A stretch of DNA of 64,000 nt from Paraglaciecola sp. MB-3u-78. GTDB lineage: Bacteria > Pseudomonadota > Gammaproteobacteria > Enterobacterales > Alteromonadaceae. Positions 9,356-18,825 of the stretch are shown here, in pieces. Location of the stretch: assembly GCF_002835935.1 (NCBI RefSeq), contig NZ_PJCF01000004.1:434001-498000 (forward strand), given 5' to 3'. The position numbers and the translations under genes are program-made. How positions within the stretch are numbered: position 1 is the first letter of the stretch; every line of letters starts with the position of its first letter. Under the pieces are notes generated by a model that was given only the letters and a program-made list of their open reading frames with translations, was not told the DNA's origin and did no database searches.

Positions 9356-9559
9356 ACATCATTCATCTTTATTGGGCCTCTTAATTTGTGTTTTATTAAG
9401 TTAAATCCAAGCCTATATTTTCACTGCTACTGCGCTACTTTCAGAGTTCGCGTTTGCGAGTCAAATAAGTTGATCCCTATCAATGGATTAAAAATAGAGC
9501 ATTACATAATGTTGTTCATTATCTAGTCATCAGTTAAATTTACAGCGTAAAGGGGAGCA

Positions 9560-10030
9560 ATGATGTCAATTAAATGTGAACTTGCCGAACTTGTTCCTCA
9601 GCCCTCTCTGTCTATTAGGGTCATAACATCAGCGCAAGATTTACCAGACGTTTTTGCCAAAGGTTTGAGTGAAATCATGCAGTACTTGCAAGAGTTCAAG
9701 CAGCAGAACGCAGGACATCCTTATGCCACATATTACAATTTTGATGCACGTAATCTAGATGTGGAATTTGGCATTCCTATTTTAAGACGTTTTAGCGGAA
9801 GGGATAATATTCAAGCGAGTCAAACCCCCGGGGGCAAAGCCATCACTTGTCTACATGTTGGCCCCTATAGTGAGATTGAACCCTATTACCGTGCCTTAGT
9901 TGAATGGATTAAAGATAATGGATACAAAGCGTCAGGGATAGCCTATGAAGTTTACCTTAACGATCCTAAAAGCACCCAGTCAGAAAAGTTGCAAACGCAA
10001 ATATACGAGATGATAAGCACCTCTTCATAG
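9560..10030 (+). CDS. GyrI-like (SbmC/AraC effector-binding) small-molecule-binding protein
   Basis: 156 residues forming a single GyrI-like domain. The duplicated SHS2 fold is suggested by 'VFAKGLSEIMQYLQE', 'GIPILRRFSGRDNIQASQTPGGKAITCLHVGPYSEIEPYYRALVEWIKDNGYKASG' pieces and the closing strand 'AYEVYLNDP', which carries the conserved Glu that contacts ligands in this superfamily. There is no DNA-binding domain, so it is a stand-alone ligand binder or hydrolase-like member rather than a regulator. A 'GGGGAGC' ribosome-binding site sits just before the ATG. Monocistronic. The upstream 9356-9559 holds only its promoter region. Confidence 0.78.
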   Translation: MMSIKCELAELVPQPSLSIRVITSAQDLPDVFAKGLSEIMQYLQEFKQQNAGHPYATYYNFDARNLDVEFGIPILRRFSGRDNIQASQTPGGKAITCLHVGPYSEIEPYYRALVEWIKDNGYKASGIAYEVYLNDPKSTQSEKLQTQIYEMISTSS

Positions 10031-10153
10031 TCATTTTGGCGAGAAACACAAAGGCACATAAATGGAACAAAGCTCTATACAGACAGATACCATTTTTCTC
10101 TCTCGTATATACATGACACATTTTTATAAAACTTAAGGGTATCGAAGAATCAT

Positions 10154-10272
10154 ATGTCACAAGAAACTAAAAAACATGCTACGTGCCATTGCGGTGGTGG
10201 CCTATCAAAGCAAATACTGTAAGTCGGCATTTAGGAGCTTGTCATTGCCATATGTGCTTGCGAGCTAAATAA
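10154..10272 (+). pseudogene. Remnant of a GFA-family (glutathione-dependent formaldehyde-activating-like) gene
   Basis: The start is intact (MSQETKKHATCHCGGG) but the frame stops after 22 residues. A neighbouring frame then gives 'RHLGACHCHMCLRAK' before a stop. CHCG and CHCxMC are the zinc-binding blocks of GFA-type (CENP-V/GFA) proteins, normally separated by about 20 residues as here, so this is the first third of such a gene, frameshifted and truncated. 10031-10153 and 10273-10394 show no other coding signal. Confidence 0.65.
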
Positions 10273-10394
10273 AACTGATGGGTAGAGGCCTTTGTGAAGG
10301 CCATAAAAAAGAAGGCGGTAAAGAAAACAGCATAAAGCAGACACTCACTTTAAAAAATAGCAAAACACCTGCCAGCTTCTTTATTATTCGTTAC

Positions 10395-12065
10395 CTATTC
10401 GCGCAGTTTAATGTCTTTAGGATCATTTTTAACAGGACTGCTCTTTGCCAAAGAACTCTTTGTTAAAGAACCCTTTGCTAAAGGTAATTTGAGATTTGCA
10501 AAATTAGTGAGTTTGTCTTTTAATCGTTGAGAATAAGTAATGAAATTGGTCAGTGCTCCAGCATCAACCCTTGTTGGGTCAACCAGTAAAGTGAGCAAAT
10601 CACGATTGGCGGAATCAATGTAATGTTGCAGCTCTTTTGCAGGGGTTTTAATGTCGATGGCTTCATCGTTTTTGATTGCGGCATTAATTTCATCGAAAAA
10701 TCCTAGGGTTTGACTGGATAATTCCCGCACCAAAATTAATACATCACTTTTTAATTCTATATATTGAGCATTCATCACCCGTTTTGAATCAAACAGATCG
10801 GTGATTGAGTCGTGTATCTGGAATAAGTAATCAAATTGATTGATCAATTTAATCAAATGCCTCGAGTCATTTTTTTCTCTGATCAGCGACACCGCTTTTG
10901 CAAAGTAATTCATATATTCTTTTTTGATAAATTTAATGTAATCAATGCGCTTCTCAGCCGCATCAAACACCCCATGGTAATTTGTTTCAACACTTAGGGT
11001 GACAGTGTTGTAATTTTCTTGAAGGAAGAAAAACAAGTCTGCAGCACCTTTATCGAGTTTCGTTTTTACTTGCTCGAAATTATCGTTTTCGTCAAACACC
11101 GGTAATTCAAGACGAGTGAAATCCATTTTTCCTTCTCCAAGGATGAAATCAATAAAACGTGTGAATGGGTTAATGAAAAGAGTGAAAATCAAACTAGTCG
11201 CTAGGTTAAATACCAGATGGATATTCGCCAATGCGATGGCCGGCTCCATTTCAATGCTGCTAAGGCGATGGCCAAACACAAGCAACAATGGTGTGAATAT
11301 AAGCACGCCACCAATGTTGAATAAAAAATGGCTTAAGGCGGCTTTCTTAGCGGCAATATCCATATTAAATACCGCAATAAAGGCGGTGGCTGTTGTGCCA
11401 ATATTGGCCCCCATAATGATTGGCACTGCGTTTTCTAGACTCAATAATCCCTGCATGGTAAAGACAATAGCCAGTCCGGTTGTCACTGAGCTGGATTGAA
11501 CGATAGCCGTAAACACACAGCCAAGTAAGATGGCATATATGGGGTTTTGTGGCTGACTCAATACTTTCATCAAAGCTTCATTTGCCTGTAAAGGCTCAAG
11601 TGATGAAGCAATCAAATTTAAGCTGAAAAACACAAAACCAAAGTAAAAAATAGTTTTGCCAAAAATAGCCATGCGAGAACGAATAATAGATAAAAAGAAG
11701 CCAAAGATGATCAAGAATGGCGCAAAACTGGTTAATTTAAAGGCCACCAGTTGGGCTGTGATGGTGGTACCCACGTTACTACCAAAAATAATGCCCACAC
11801 TATGCTTAAATGACAATACACCTGCATTGACCAGACTAATCGTAATCACAGACGTGGCTGAACTTGATTGGATTACCGCAGTGACCAAAGCCCCAATTAA
11901 TACACCGACTAACGGCAATTTGGTGGCATTGCTAAGGGACTTTCGAAAATGCTCGCCGGAAATTCGTTCAATTTCTCTAGAAAAGTTTTCTAGTCCGAAT
12001 ATAAATAAAATGATGGCAGTCATGCCGGCTATGAATATGGATAGACTCTCCATAGGATTTTTCAC
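10395..12065 (-). CDS. Na/Pi cotransporter family protein (NptA-like) with C-terminal PhoU-like domain
   Basis: 556 residues. About the first 310 form the membrane part with the two inverted repeat signatures QSSSATS (about residue 65) and QSSSVTTG (about residue 190), which build the Na+ and phosphate site of type II Na/Pi symporters. The C-terminal 200 residues are helical and PhoU-like. It should take up or export phosphate in the inner membrane with sodium. The extreme C-terminus is a Lys/Ser-rich low-complexity tail with repeated 'LAKSS/LTKSS' motifs from short DNA duplications (around 10435-10480). Single gene with its own promoter region upstream. Confidence 0.88.
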   Translation of the reverse strand: MKNPMESLSIFIAGMTAIILFIFGLENFSREIERISGEHFRKSLSNATKLPLVGVLIGALVTAVIQSSSATSVITISLVNAGVLSFKHSVGIIFGSNVGTTITAQLVAFKLTSFAPFLIIFGFFLSIIRSRMAIFGKTIFYFGFVFFSLNLIASSLEPLQANEALMKVLSQPQNPIYAILLGCVFTAIVQSSSVTTGLAIVFTMQGLLSLENAVPIIMGANIGTTATAFIAVFNMDIAAKKAALSHFLFNIGGVLIFTPLLLVFGHRLSSIEMEPAIALANIHLVFNLATSLIFTLFINPFTRFIDFILGEGKMDFTRLELPVFDENDNFEQVKTKLDKGAADLFFFLQENYNTVTLSVETNYHGVFDAAEKRIDYIKFIKKEYMNYFAKAVSLIREKNDSRHLIKLINQFDYLFQIHDSITDLFDSKRVMNAQYIELKSDVLILVRELSSQTLGFFDEINAAIKNDEAIDIKTPAKELQHYIDSANRDLLTLLVDPTRVDAGALTNFITYSQRLKDKLTNFANLKLPLAKGSLTKSSLAKSSPVKNDPKDIKLRE

Positions 12066-12464
12066 TCCATTTCAGATGTATTGTCGGTTATCAAATATCA
12101 TTTTGTGATTGTAATCTGCAAACCTTCAATAAAACTGATGTATATCAAATAGCCATCTTTTAGCCTGTGTTAATTATTGTGTTCCACAGACTGGCGATCC
12201 TCACTTTTCAGTGCTTTCAAATATTGCCAAGCGCGCAGCTAGGAGCAATCAATGCAGATAACGTTGAAAAGGACTGACTGTTTTTTATGCCTAAGCTTTG
12301 CCGAAGTGTGCCTCTGCAACTGTTGCGTTGGCAACTTGGTGGGGGCGCTATATACATTGGGTAATACAGAATGAACTTCTTTGAATCGATTGTTTGGGCT
12401 TAAATTTTGATGTAAGTCAAAACGGGTTAGTAAGATTTACTTATTTTATTAGCATATTAAGTCA
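12066..12464. other. Intergenic region, no gene seen
   Basis: About 400 bp between the divergent Na/Pi symporter and glycine-zipper lipoprotein genes. Neither strand carries a credible reading frame. It must hold promoters for both flanking genes; I could not assign boxes with confidence. Confidence 0.5.
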
Positions 12465-12497
12465 ATGTTCATTCAATCAAGTAAAGAGGGGATGATT

Positions 12498-12719
12498 ATG
12501 TTTACGTATCTGAAAAGAGCGGCGCTCATGTTTTGTTGTGCAAGTATTTTACTATTAACGTCATGCGCCACGACTAGGGGTGATAACGAAGCGGGTGGCA
12601 TGATCATTGGTGGCATTTTGGGTGGTGTGTTGGGCCATGAAATAGGCAGTGGCCATGGTAGGGCCGCGGCTACCATTATTGGCACTATGATAGGCACTAT
12701 GATTGGCACCATGCGCTGA
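12498..12719 (+). CDS. Small glycine-zipper lipoprotein
   Basis: From the ATG at 12498 the product is about 73 residues. It has a lipoprotein signal with lipobox LLTSC around residue 20, followed by a glycine-zipper segment (GGMIIGGILGGVLGHEIGSG) of the 2TM type seen in the SlyB/Rick_17kDa group, and a degenerate 'IGTM' triplet repeat at the C-terminus from a 12-bp DNA repeat. The AGAGGGG ribosome-binding site at about 12485 favours 12498, though the ATG at 12492 is close. Outer-membrane lipoprotein of unknown role. Confidence 0.7.
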   Translation: MFTYLKRAALMFCCASILLLTSCATTRGDNEAGGMIIGGILGGVLGHEIGSGHGRAAATIIGTMIGTMIGTMR

Positions 12720-13173
12720 TTAAACCTAGGAGAGTTTATTGATGGAAGCGCTGTCAGGCTTAGATGCCTCATTTTTATACTTAGAGACCGCCAAAATGCC
12801 GATGCACATTGGCAGTATTGCTATGATTGAAGGCACTATTACCTTTGATGATTTTAAGGCGTACATTGGGCAGCGTTTACATCTGGTAGAGCGATTGCAG
12901 CAAAAGCTGGTGTTTGTACCTTTAGAGCTTGATCACCCTTATTGGGTACATGATCCAGATTTTGACTTGGATCGGCATGTATTCTGCACTGCGCTGCCAA
13001 AGCCGGGAGGATGGAAAGAACTCCGAGACCTTGCTTCTCAGGAATTCTCCATACCATTGAGTCGTGAAAGACCGTTGTGGGAATTCATTTTTGTGGAAGG
13101 TCTAGACACTATCCCACAGGTACCTAAAGGCTCAGTTGCGCTGCTAAGCAAGATACATCATGCCGGGTTTGAT

Positions 13174-14386
13174 CAGGGCAATCGCATTAAAATATTTGTA
13201 GCAGTTTCAGCAAGTAATCATTATCCCAACCTGCCATTTGCCGCTTAATCTTAATACCTACCTTATTATCATTATCTGACGTTAATAAATTCAAAGATAT
13301 GTGGCGTAATATTGCCATGTTTTGATCTGCATATCCTTGACGAATTCGACAATGATCTTCGTCAAATGCCATATCTAATCTCCAGTGAAGATTATTCTCT
13401 ACACCCCAATGAGCACGTACATAGTGAGCAAATTTCTCTGCATCGTTATGCTTAACGCTACTAATAAAGTATCGCGTTTCTTCTGACCATTCGTTCGCAA
13501 GAAATCTTCTTGATTTGACGCTAACAATACTGGCAAGGTGTGGGTGAGTATGATGCTCAGTAAGCCAGTCAATTCGGTTGCAGGAAGTCACTGTTCTTTC
13601 TTCAATACGGCCATGCCCTGAATCAATACTCTTATAAGTATTTAACGTGCCCTCATAACTTTTAGGGGTATTTTCAAAGAATAAAATCACATCATCATGT
13701 AGGGTGCTTTGATTTCCTTTCAGTGCGGTTAAATAATCAGCGCCTTTACTCACGATCAGTTCAGCCGATTTCTTTTGTGTGTTTAATGCATCGGTTGTGA
13801 TGATACTGCCTGTGATGTCTAAGTTTTTGAGTAGGGAAGGTAAGGCGGTTATTTCATTCGATTTTTCATCAACTTTCACTTGTCCAAGTGCCAGCTGATT
13901 ATCATGTGACCATGCGCTAACCATATAAATAGCTGATTTATTAGATGACTTATCATGAGTGCGTCGAAGGCATTTACCGTCAATAGCGATCACATCGCCC
14001 GTGACATTTTTTACTATCTCTTTGATCCAGCTAGAAAAACAGGTTTGAAATTGCTCAGGATCAATTAAGGAAAAAATACGTCCCAAAGTATCATGAGACG
14101 GAATACCATTTTCTAGGGATAAATATTGTTCAAACCAAGTGCGTTTAATGTTGGCAAATTTTTCAATGGCAACCCAGCCATCACAGCCACAGATAACGGC
14201 ACATAGGGTAATAAAAAAGATGTCATCTAATTTATGTAATTGTTTTCTTAGAAGACGAGGATCTTCAATGTCTTTGAAATGTTCGATAAGTGTGGGCTTG
14301 TATTTGGTCATATTACGTCGCGTAAAGCGAAGTAATAGATCAAATTAGGGGATCTGTGTCAAGCCATTTTTAATGCGATTGCCCTG
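13174..14386 (-). mobile_element. ISAs1-family insertion sequence, complete, 1213 bp
   Basis: Bounded by perfect 19-bp terminal inverted repeats (CAGGGCAATCGCATTAAAA at 13174 and its complement ending at 14386). It is flanked by a 10-bp target duplication, CGGGTTTGAT at 13164-13173 and 14387-14396. It carries one intact transposase gene on the minus strand, and everything about it looks recent. Confidence 0.93.
13187..14311 (-). CDS. ISAs1-family transposase
   Basis: 374 residues, full length for the family. N-terminal 'HFKDIEDPRLLRKQLHKLDDIFFI' is the DDE_Tnp_1-associated domain; the DDE catalytic core shows 'VIAIDGKCLRRT' (first Asp), 'IITTDALNTQK' (second Asp) and the 'RAHWGVENNLHWRLDMAFDED' block (Glu). 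The reading frame is uninterrupted and the inverted repeats are intact, so the element may be mobile. The stop codon lies 13 bp inside the left end of the element. Confidence 0.93.
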   Translation of the reverse strand: MTKYKPTLIEHFKDIEDPRLLRKQLHKLDDIFFITLCAVICGCDGWVAIEKFANIKRTWFEQYLSLENGIPSHDTLGRIFSLIDPEQFQTCFSSWIKEIVKNVTGDVIAIDGKCLRRTHDKSSNKSAIYMVSAWSHDNQLALGQVKVDEKSNEITALPSLLKNLDITGSIITTDALNTQKKSAELIVSKGADYLTALKGNQSTLHDDVILFFENTPKSYEGTLNTYKSIDSGHGRIEERTVTSCNRIDWLTEHHTHPHLASIVSVKSRRFLANEWSEETRYFISSVKHNDAEKFAHYVRAHWGVENNLHWRLDMAFDEDHCRIRQGYADQNMAILRHISLNLLTSDNDNKVGIKIKRQMAGWDNDYLLKLLQIF

Positions 14387-15391
14387 CGGGTTTGATGGTA
14401 AGGCTGGGATGGAGTTAATGACCATGTTATATAACCCATCCGCTCACATCAGCGCAGTGCCTGCACTTGCCAATAAACCTATTGAAGCCACACCAAGCAG
14501 GTTTGAATTGTTAAGCAAGAGTGTGCTGCAGCTTATCTTACGGCCAAGCAAACTCCCTTCTTTGATATTAAGCAGCACTCAATCGGCATTGAAGGCAGGT
14601 TACCTCAATCAAATTCAGCACATTAAGCTGCCAACCTTGCCATTTACTGCCCCTGATACTTTCCTTAGCGGTGCGGTGGCGGTTGAACGCAAATGGGATA
14701 GCACCATACTTGACTTAGCGAGGATAAAAGCCCTGTGCAGTCTGGTGGATGGGGCCACCCTCAATGACGTGGTATTAGCTATTTGCGCAGGGGCGTTGCG
14801 GCGTTATTTGTTAGAAAAACAGCAGTTACCTGAAGACCCTTTAGTGGCCATGGTGCCCATGGTGCCCGTATCGACACGGGCTAATGACAATCATGGCAGC
14901 ATGGGCAACCAAGTTTCTGCGATGTTTATTCAGCTTGCCACTAATGTGGGCGACCCCCTGAAACGCTTACAGAAAATTCAGCTCAATACCTTGGTTGGCA
15001 AACTATATCAAGACATGGCCACGGCGAATAGTCTGATGTCCTATGCCGAACTGGTTCCCTTTGGTTTAGCCCATATGGCTACCCGTTTGTATTCTCAACT
15101 CATGCTGACTAAACACATACCCCCTCCTTTTAATGTCATCATAACCAATGTGCCTGGGCCGCAAACTCCCTTCTACCTAGCGGGTCACAAATTGTTATTT
15201 AATATGGGCATGGGGCCTATCTACCAGGGGGTGGGCTTGATCATTCCCGTGCTGAGTTATAATGGCTCATTGACTATCAGCCCAACTAGCTGCGCCAAAC
15301 TCATGCCGGATATTGAACTGTTTTGTCGTTATATCAGAGAGTCAGTTAACGAACTGGAAATCGCCGCGGTGAACAAACAACCATCCACTAC

Positions 15392-15520
15392 CTAGATACA
15401 GCCAAAAAAGTCATAGTCGACAAAGAGACCACTACCATTATTTCTGGTGCAGGTGATGAAGATGATATTCTGGCGAGGATAGCGCAATTACGCAAAGAAA
15501 TTGGTCAGGCTACCCACTAA
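15392..15520 (+). pseudogene. groEL: Fragment of a groEL (60-kDa chaperonin) gene
   Basis: Forty-two codons in frame with a stop at 15518-15520 read '[21 protein letters not shown]' then '[21 protein letters not shown]' (split here for length). This matches the GroEL stretch around residues 315-360 (LG.AKRVV..K..TTII.GAG......R..QIR.QIEEAT). It overlaps the end of the WS/DGAT reading frame by 4 bp. There is no start or other chaperonin sequence nearby, so it is a scrap left by a rearrangement. Confidence 0.7.
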
Positions 15521-15526
15521 GCTGGG

Positions 15527-15763
15527 CTAAGGTTTTTGTTTATTATCTGATTCACGTTTTACCAATAGAAATGTCAGATACATTTTGGTGGGCAGGGACA
15601 AAATCATGCCAATGGCAATACACACAGCGCTGATAATGATCCCGTTTACCCCCATTTCTTCTATCGTAGGGCTGAAGTTGTGGAAGTAAATCCCCAATAA
15701 AATCAAAACGATACCGACAGAAATACAGACTTTTAAAATTAACATAATGGTCTTGTCGGTCAT
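15527..15763 (-). CDS. Small two-helix membrane protein of unknown function
   Basis: From the ATG at 15763 the product is 78 residues, MTDKTIMLILKVCISVGIVL onward, with two hydrophobic helices joined by 'HNFSPTIEEMGVNG' and a basic tail. A longer start at 15832 (101 residues) exists, but it would place the coding start on top of the FNR-like box, and no ribosome-binding site precedes it. The location suggests co-regulation with the divergent hemN gene. Confidence 0.5.
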   Translation of the reverse strand: MTDKTIMLILKVCISVGIVLILLGIYFHNFSPTIEEMGVNGIIISAVCIAIGMILSLPTKMYLTFLLVKRESDNKQKP

Positions 15764-15833
15764 GGTTCGCTGTCTCTCTTTGGTGTCATCGTCATGTAGC
15801 AGCCAAATATTAAATGGAATTGACGTTGTCATA

Positions 15834-15847
15834 TTGACTTAGATCAA
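15834..15847. promoter_or_regulatory. FNR/Anr-like binding site between divergent genes
   Basis: TTGACTTAGATCAA matches the FNR consensus TTGAT-N4-ATCAA at 9 of 10 defined positions. It lies 121 bp upstream of the hemN start and 70 bp upstream of the preferred start of the small membrane protein. Oxygen-independent coproporphyrinogen oxidase genes are classic FNR targets in gammaproteobacteria, which supports the call. Confidence 0.65.
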
Positions 15848-15968
15848 GATGCAATTGTTTGGCTTAAATATACTGCTCATTCAAGCAAATCTGCTTCACT
15901 TTGATGACTAAGTGCACATCCGGTCGGTAGCGCAACTGTAATGGGCTGCTGGATCACACAGGAAATAC

Positions 15969-17339
15969 ATGCAAAACACTGATTTTTTCGATAAAGCACT
16001 GCTCAATAAATATGCAACAAGTGGCCCTCGCTACACGTCCTATCCGACCGCACTGGAGTTTGCAGATGACTTTTCTGACGAGCAACTCAATATTGCTGCA
16101 AAGTTGTCATTTAACAACGCCTTAGGCTTGTATATTCACATCCCATTTTGTCACAGCTTGTGCTACTACTGCGGTTGCAACAAAATTGTGACCCGGCATG
16201 CACATAAAGCGGATACCTATTTAGACTATCTAGAAAAAGAAATTATTTTTCGAGCCAAAACATTTAAACGACCCATAACCCAATTACATTTTGGGGGGGG
16301 CACACCTAGCTTTTTAACTTCGCAACAATTGACCCGAGTGCTCGATACCTTGCAGCAACACTTTTCTTTTGCTGCGGATATTGAAATCAGCATAGAAGTG
16401 GATCCAAGAGAAATCGAGGTTGAACTTGCCGATCAGTTAGCCAACATCGGCTTTAATCGACTGAGTATTGGAGTACAAGACACCAATAAAAAAGTCCAAG
16501 ACGCGATTAACCGACCTCAATCTACCCAATTCATCCAACAATTTATTCAGCGGGCCAAAGCGGTCGGTTTTAAGTCGGTCAATATTGACTTGATTTATGG
16601 TTTACCCCATCAAACATTACCTAGTTTTGCACAAACGTTACAAGAGGTTATAACCTTATTTGATGCTGATCGTATTTCGTTATTTAGCTATGCGCATATG
16701 CCCAGCGTCTTCCCTGCACAACGAAAAATAAAAGATAATTGGTTGCCAAATGCCGAAGAAAAATTTGCGTTAATGCAACTGGCAATTCAAACCTTGACCA
16801 CCAGTGGATATGAATTTATTGGCATGGATCATTTTGCCAAACCTAAGGATGAACTGGCTATCGCCCAGCGCGGCGGCGATTTACATCGCAACTTCCAGGG
16901 GTACACCAACAAAGGAAACGACGACCTTTTAGGATTGGGTGTGTCGTCCATAAGTTCAGTGGGCAATGTATTTAGTCAAAATGTGAAAACACTAAAAGAC
17001 TACTATCACCTTATTGATAACCAAGGTTATGCCACGGTTAAAGGGCTGAGATTGACCCAAGACGATCTAATAAGGGCAAAAGTCATCAAAGCACTTATGT
17101 GTAACTTATATGTGGATAAAACCCTGATTGAACAAGAATTTGGGATTAACTTCGAACAGTATTTTAGTGAAGATTTAGCCTCATTATCGCCCTTTATCCA
17201 AGATGACTTGTTAGATAATTCGGCAAAGGCCATCGATGTGTCACCCAAAGCAAGATTATTGATTAGAAATATCTGCATGTCTTTTGATGCCTATTTGCAC
17301 AAGCACCTTAACCAGCAAAGGTATTCCAGAGTCATTTAA
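15969..17339 (+). CDS. hemN: Oxygen-independent coproporphyrinogen III oxidase
   Basis: 456 residues, full length for HemN. The radical-SAM cluster motif CHSLCYYCGC (CxxxCxxC) lies near residue 62, preceded by 'YIHIPFCH', followed by 'LHFGGGTPSFL' (SAM-binding GGGTP), 'SIEVDPRE' and 'FNRLSIGVQD'. The N-terminal 'YATSGPRYTSYPTA' is diagnostic for true HemN rather than HemW. It converts coproporphyrinogen III to protoporphyrinogen IX without oxygen during haem synthesis. The start is preceded by CAGGA. The FNR-like box upstream suggests induction at low oxygen. Confidence 0.93.
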   Translation: MQNTDFFDKALLNKYATSGPRYTSYPTALEFADDFSDEQLNIAAKLSFNNALGLYIHIPFCHSLCYYCGCNKIVTRHAHKADTYLDYLEKEIIFRAKTFKRPITQLHFGGGTPSFLTSQQLTRVLDTLQQHFSFAADIEISIEVDPREIEVELADQLANIGFNRLSIGVQDTNKKVQDAINRPQSTQFIQQFIQRAKAVGFKSVNIDLIYGLPHQTLPSFAQTLQEVITLFDADRISLFSYAHMPSVFPAQRKIKDNWLPNAEEKFALMQLAIQTLTTSGYEFIGMDHFAKPKDELAIAQRGGDLHRNFQGYTNKGNDDLLGLGVSSISSVGNVFSQNVKTLKDYYHLIDNQGYATVKGLRLTQDDLIRAKVIKALMCNLYVDKTLIEQEFGINFEQYFSEDLASLSPFIQDDLLDNSAKAIDVSPKARLLIRNICMSFDAYLHKHLNQQRYSRVI

Positions 17340-17770
17340 ACCGGTAAAAACACCTAATTTAATGGGGCGAAATCAAGGGGCAGGTCACTTGATTTGCATC
17401 TCACTTTATTGGCAAAAATCAACCTCGGCTAATGGCCGAGCACTCAAGCACTGCCTTGTGCTGGTAGCTTTTGGCAAGGTGTCGCTCCGCAGGAAAGGCA
17501 ATCCCCATTCAAGTAGCGAGAACGCAGTACAAAATTGGCTGGGGCTTTCTGAGAGAGCAATTTTTTATGCGGATGGGTATTAGAACAAACGCATGTATTA
17601 CCCTCTTTTTTAGTCTTATTTCCCGCAAATTCACAACAACATTTGACGCCGGTCAAGTATTCGCTCAGGCAAATTCCTAAACTACAGAGGCATAAACTGG
17701 ATGACATTGTCAAATCTGTCATTGTCTCCAGACATTACATTCTATAACAGAAAACGGGAGTACTTGAGTA
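17340..17770. other. Intergenic region with short hairpins, no gene seen
   Basis: About 430 bp. Two small inverted repeats lie together near 17424-17460 (CTCGGC/GCCGAG and AGCAC/GTGCT), which could be REP-like or part of a transcription end after hemN. No reading frame resembles a protein. Confidence 0.4.
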
Positions 17771-18280
17771 ATGAATATTAACGAAATTATGAGTATCGAT
17801 GTCAAAACCTGTATGCCGAGCTCAAACCTACAAGACGTCGCAGGGCTCATGTGGAACAACGATTGCGGTGCCATACCTGTTGTCAATGAGCTAAATATCC
17901 CCCTGGGTATAGTCACCGACCGGGATATAGCCATGGCGGCGATGTTAAACCAGAAACCATTGTGGGCATTAACCGCAGCTGAGATAATTCAAAATCAAAA
18001 TTTGTGTAGTTGCCAGCAAAATAATTCTTTGCAAGAGTGTTTAAATATGATGAAAGAAGAAGGCGTGCGCAGGGTGATAGTCACCAATGCCGATGACACC
18101 CTAGCGGGCATTGTGTCTATTGGCGATGTGCTGGCCTTTACCGGCAACTCAATTAGCAGAGGCAAAAAGCAGGCGGCTCAAATCAAACACGAACCAGTAT
18201 TGAGTATGTTAAAGCACGTTAGCGCACATCGTATGCAGCCACAACAACCTCTTGCGCAGATGGAAAAGAATAGTGAGTAA
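17771..18280 (+). CDS. CBS-domain-pair protein
   Basis: 169 residues containing two CBS motifs: 'IMSIDVKTCMPSSNLQDVAG' with 'GAIPVVNELNIPLGIVTDRD', and 'QNQNLCSCQQNNSLQECLNM' with 'GVRRVIVTNADDTLAGIVSIGD'. The 'GIVTDRD' and 'GIVSIGD' turns are the usual adenosyl-ligand-binding elements. The C-terminal 35 residues are basic and disordered. Stand-alone CBS pairs sense AMP/ATP or similar ligands and regulate partner proteins; the partner is unknown here. A short DNA duplication (TAGTGAGTAA twice) lies at the stop codon. Confidence 0.85.
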   Translation: MNINEIMSIDVKTCMPSSNLQDVAGLMWNNDCGAIPVVNELNIPLGIVTDRDIAMAAMLNQKPLWALTAAEIIQNQNLCSCQQNNSLQECLNMMKEEGVRRVIVTNADDTLAGIVSIGDVLAFTGNSISRGKKQAAQIKHEPVLSMLKHVSAHRMQPQQPLAQMEKNSE

Positions 18281-18558
18281 TAGTGAGTAAAGAATAAGAC
18301 TTATCGCCATAAGTCATGACCCTCTCAGTGAGAGTGTAGGAAGGAAGATAGGCAGGCAGCTAGGAAGGCAATAAAGTGAAAGCGGGCCGTCCGTTAAGCG
18401 GCCTTACTACTTGTTATTTTGGGAAGCAGCAGTTATGTGCTGCATTCCCACGACTTAAAAGGGATAAACATGACTGACTTTATGAATATTTTTATCATGA
18501 TTTTAAAAGCATCCAGTCAGTCAGCCCAGCCATCTTAATCATCTCAGTCAACTGCGAC

Positions 18559-18825
18559 CTACACCCCCATATTACTCAGAGTCACCATAATATTATTCAG
18601 AATACCGGCTACTCTAGGGTGATCTTGCTCAAAGGTGGAGACCATATTCTCAACTTGATCCACCAAGGTTTGTGGATCGCCTGCGACCAACTTGGGCTCA
18701 TTTAGCTGCAGTTCTATCTCTGCGATAAGCCCCATCAATTTATTTTTATCATCATCTGGTGCATGTAAGTCACCAATAGTGCTATTCAATTGCTCTAAAT
18801 ATTCTCTAAGTTGCTGGCGTTCCAC
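18559..18825 (-). CDS. DUF4404-family protein
   Basis: 88 residues from a GTG start with AGGAGA eight bases upstream. The sequence begins 'MERQQLREYLEQLNSTI' and contains 'LVDQVENMVSTFEQDHPRVAGILNNIMVTLSNMGV', the conserved C-terminal block of DUF4404 (shown in the product; only this family is implied). Small, helical, probably cytoplasmic; function unknown. The neighbouring gaps 18281-18558 and 18826-19117 have no gene; a phrase related to the RAYT-repeat end (TTTGGATCTGACC) occurs near 19086. Confidence 0.72.
   Translation of the reverse strand: MERQQLREYLEQLNSTIGDLHAPDDDKNKLMGLIAEIELQLNEPKLVAGDPQTLVDQVENMVSTFEQDHPRVAGILNNIMVTLSNMGV

Larger units (their letters stand above)
12742..15395 (+). 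pseudogene. Wax ester synthase/diacylglycerol acyltransferase (WS/DGAT) gene split by an ISAs1 element
   Basis: The N-terminal piece (12742-13173) starts MEALSGLDASFLYLE and ends 'KIHHAGFD'; after the insertion sequence, the piece from about 14387 continues '(G)FDGKAGMELM' and runs to a stop at 15395 with typical WS/DGAT blocks ('NDVVLAICAGALRRYL', 'MVPVSTRANDNHGSMGNQ', 'ITNVPGPQTPFYLAG'). Together they make a full-length enzyme of about 480 residues that would esterify acyl-CoA to alcohols or diacylglycerol as storage lipid. The insertion lies inside the catalytic HHxxxDG motif, between D and G, so the gene is inactive unless the element excises precisely. AGGAGAG precedes the ATG. Confidence 0.88.

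Noticed and set aside
18370-18410. Inverted repeat GGCCG/CGGCC as a terminator after the CBS gene
   Set aside because: The stem is only 5 bp and no T run follows.
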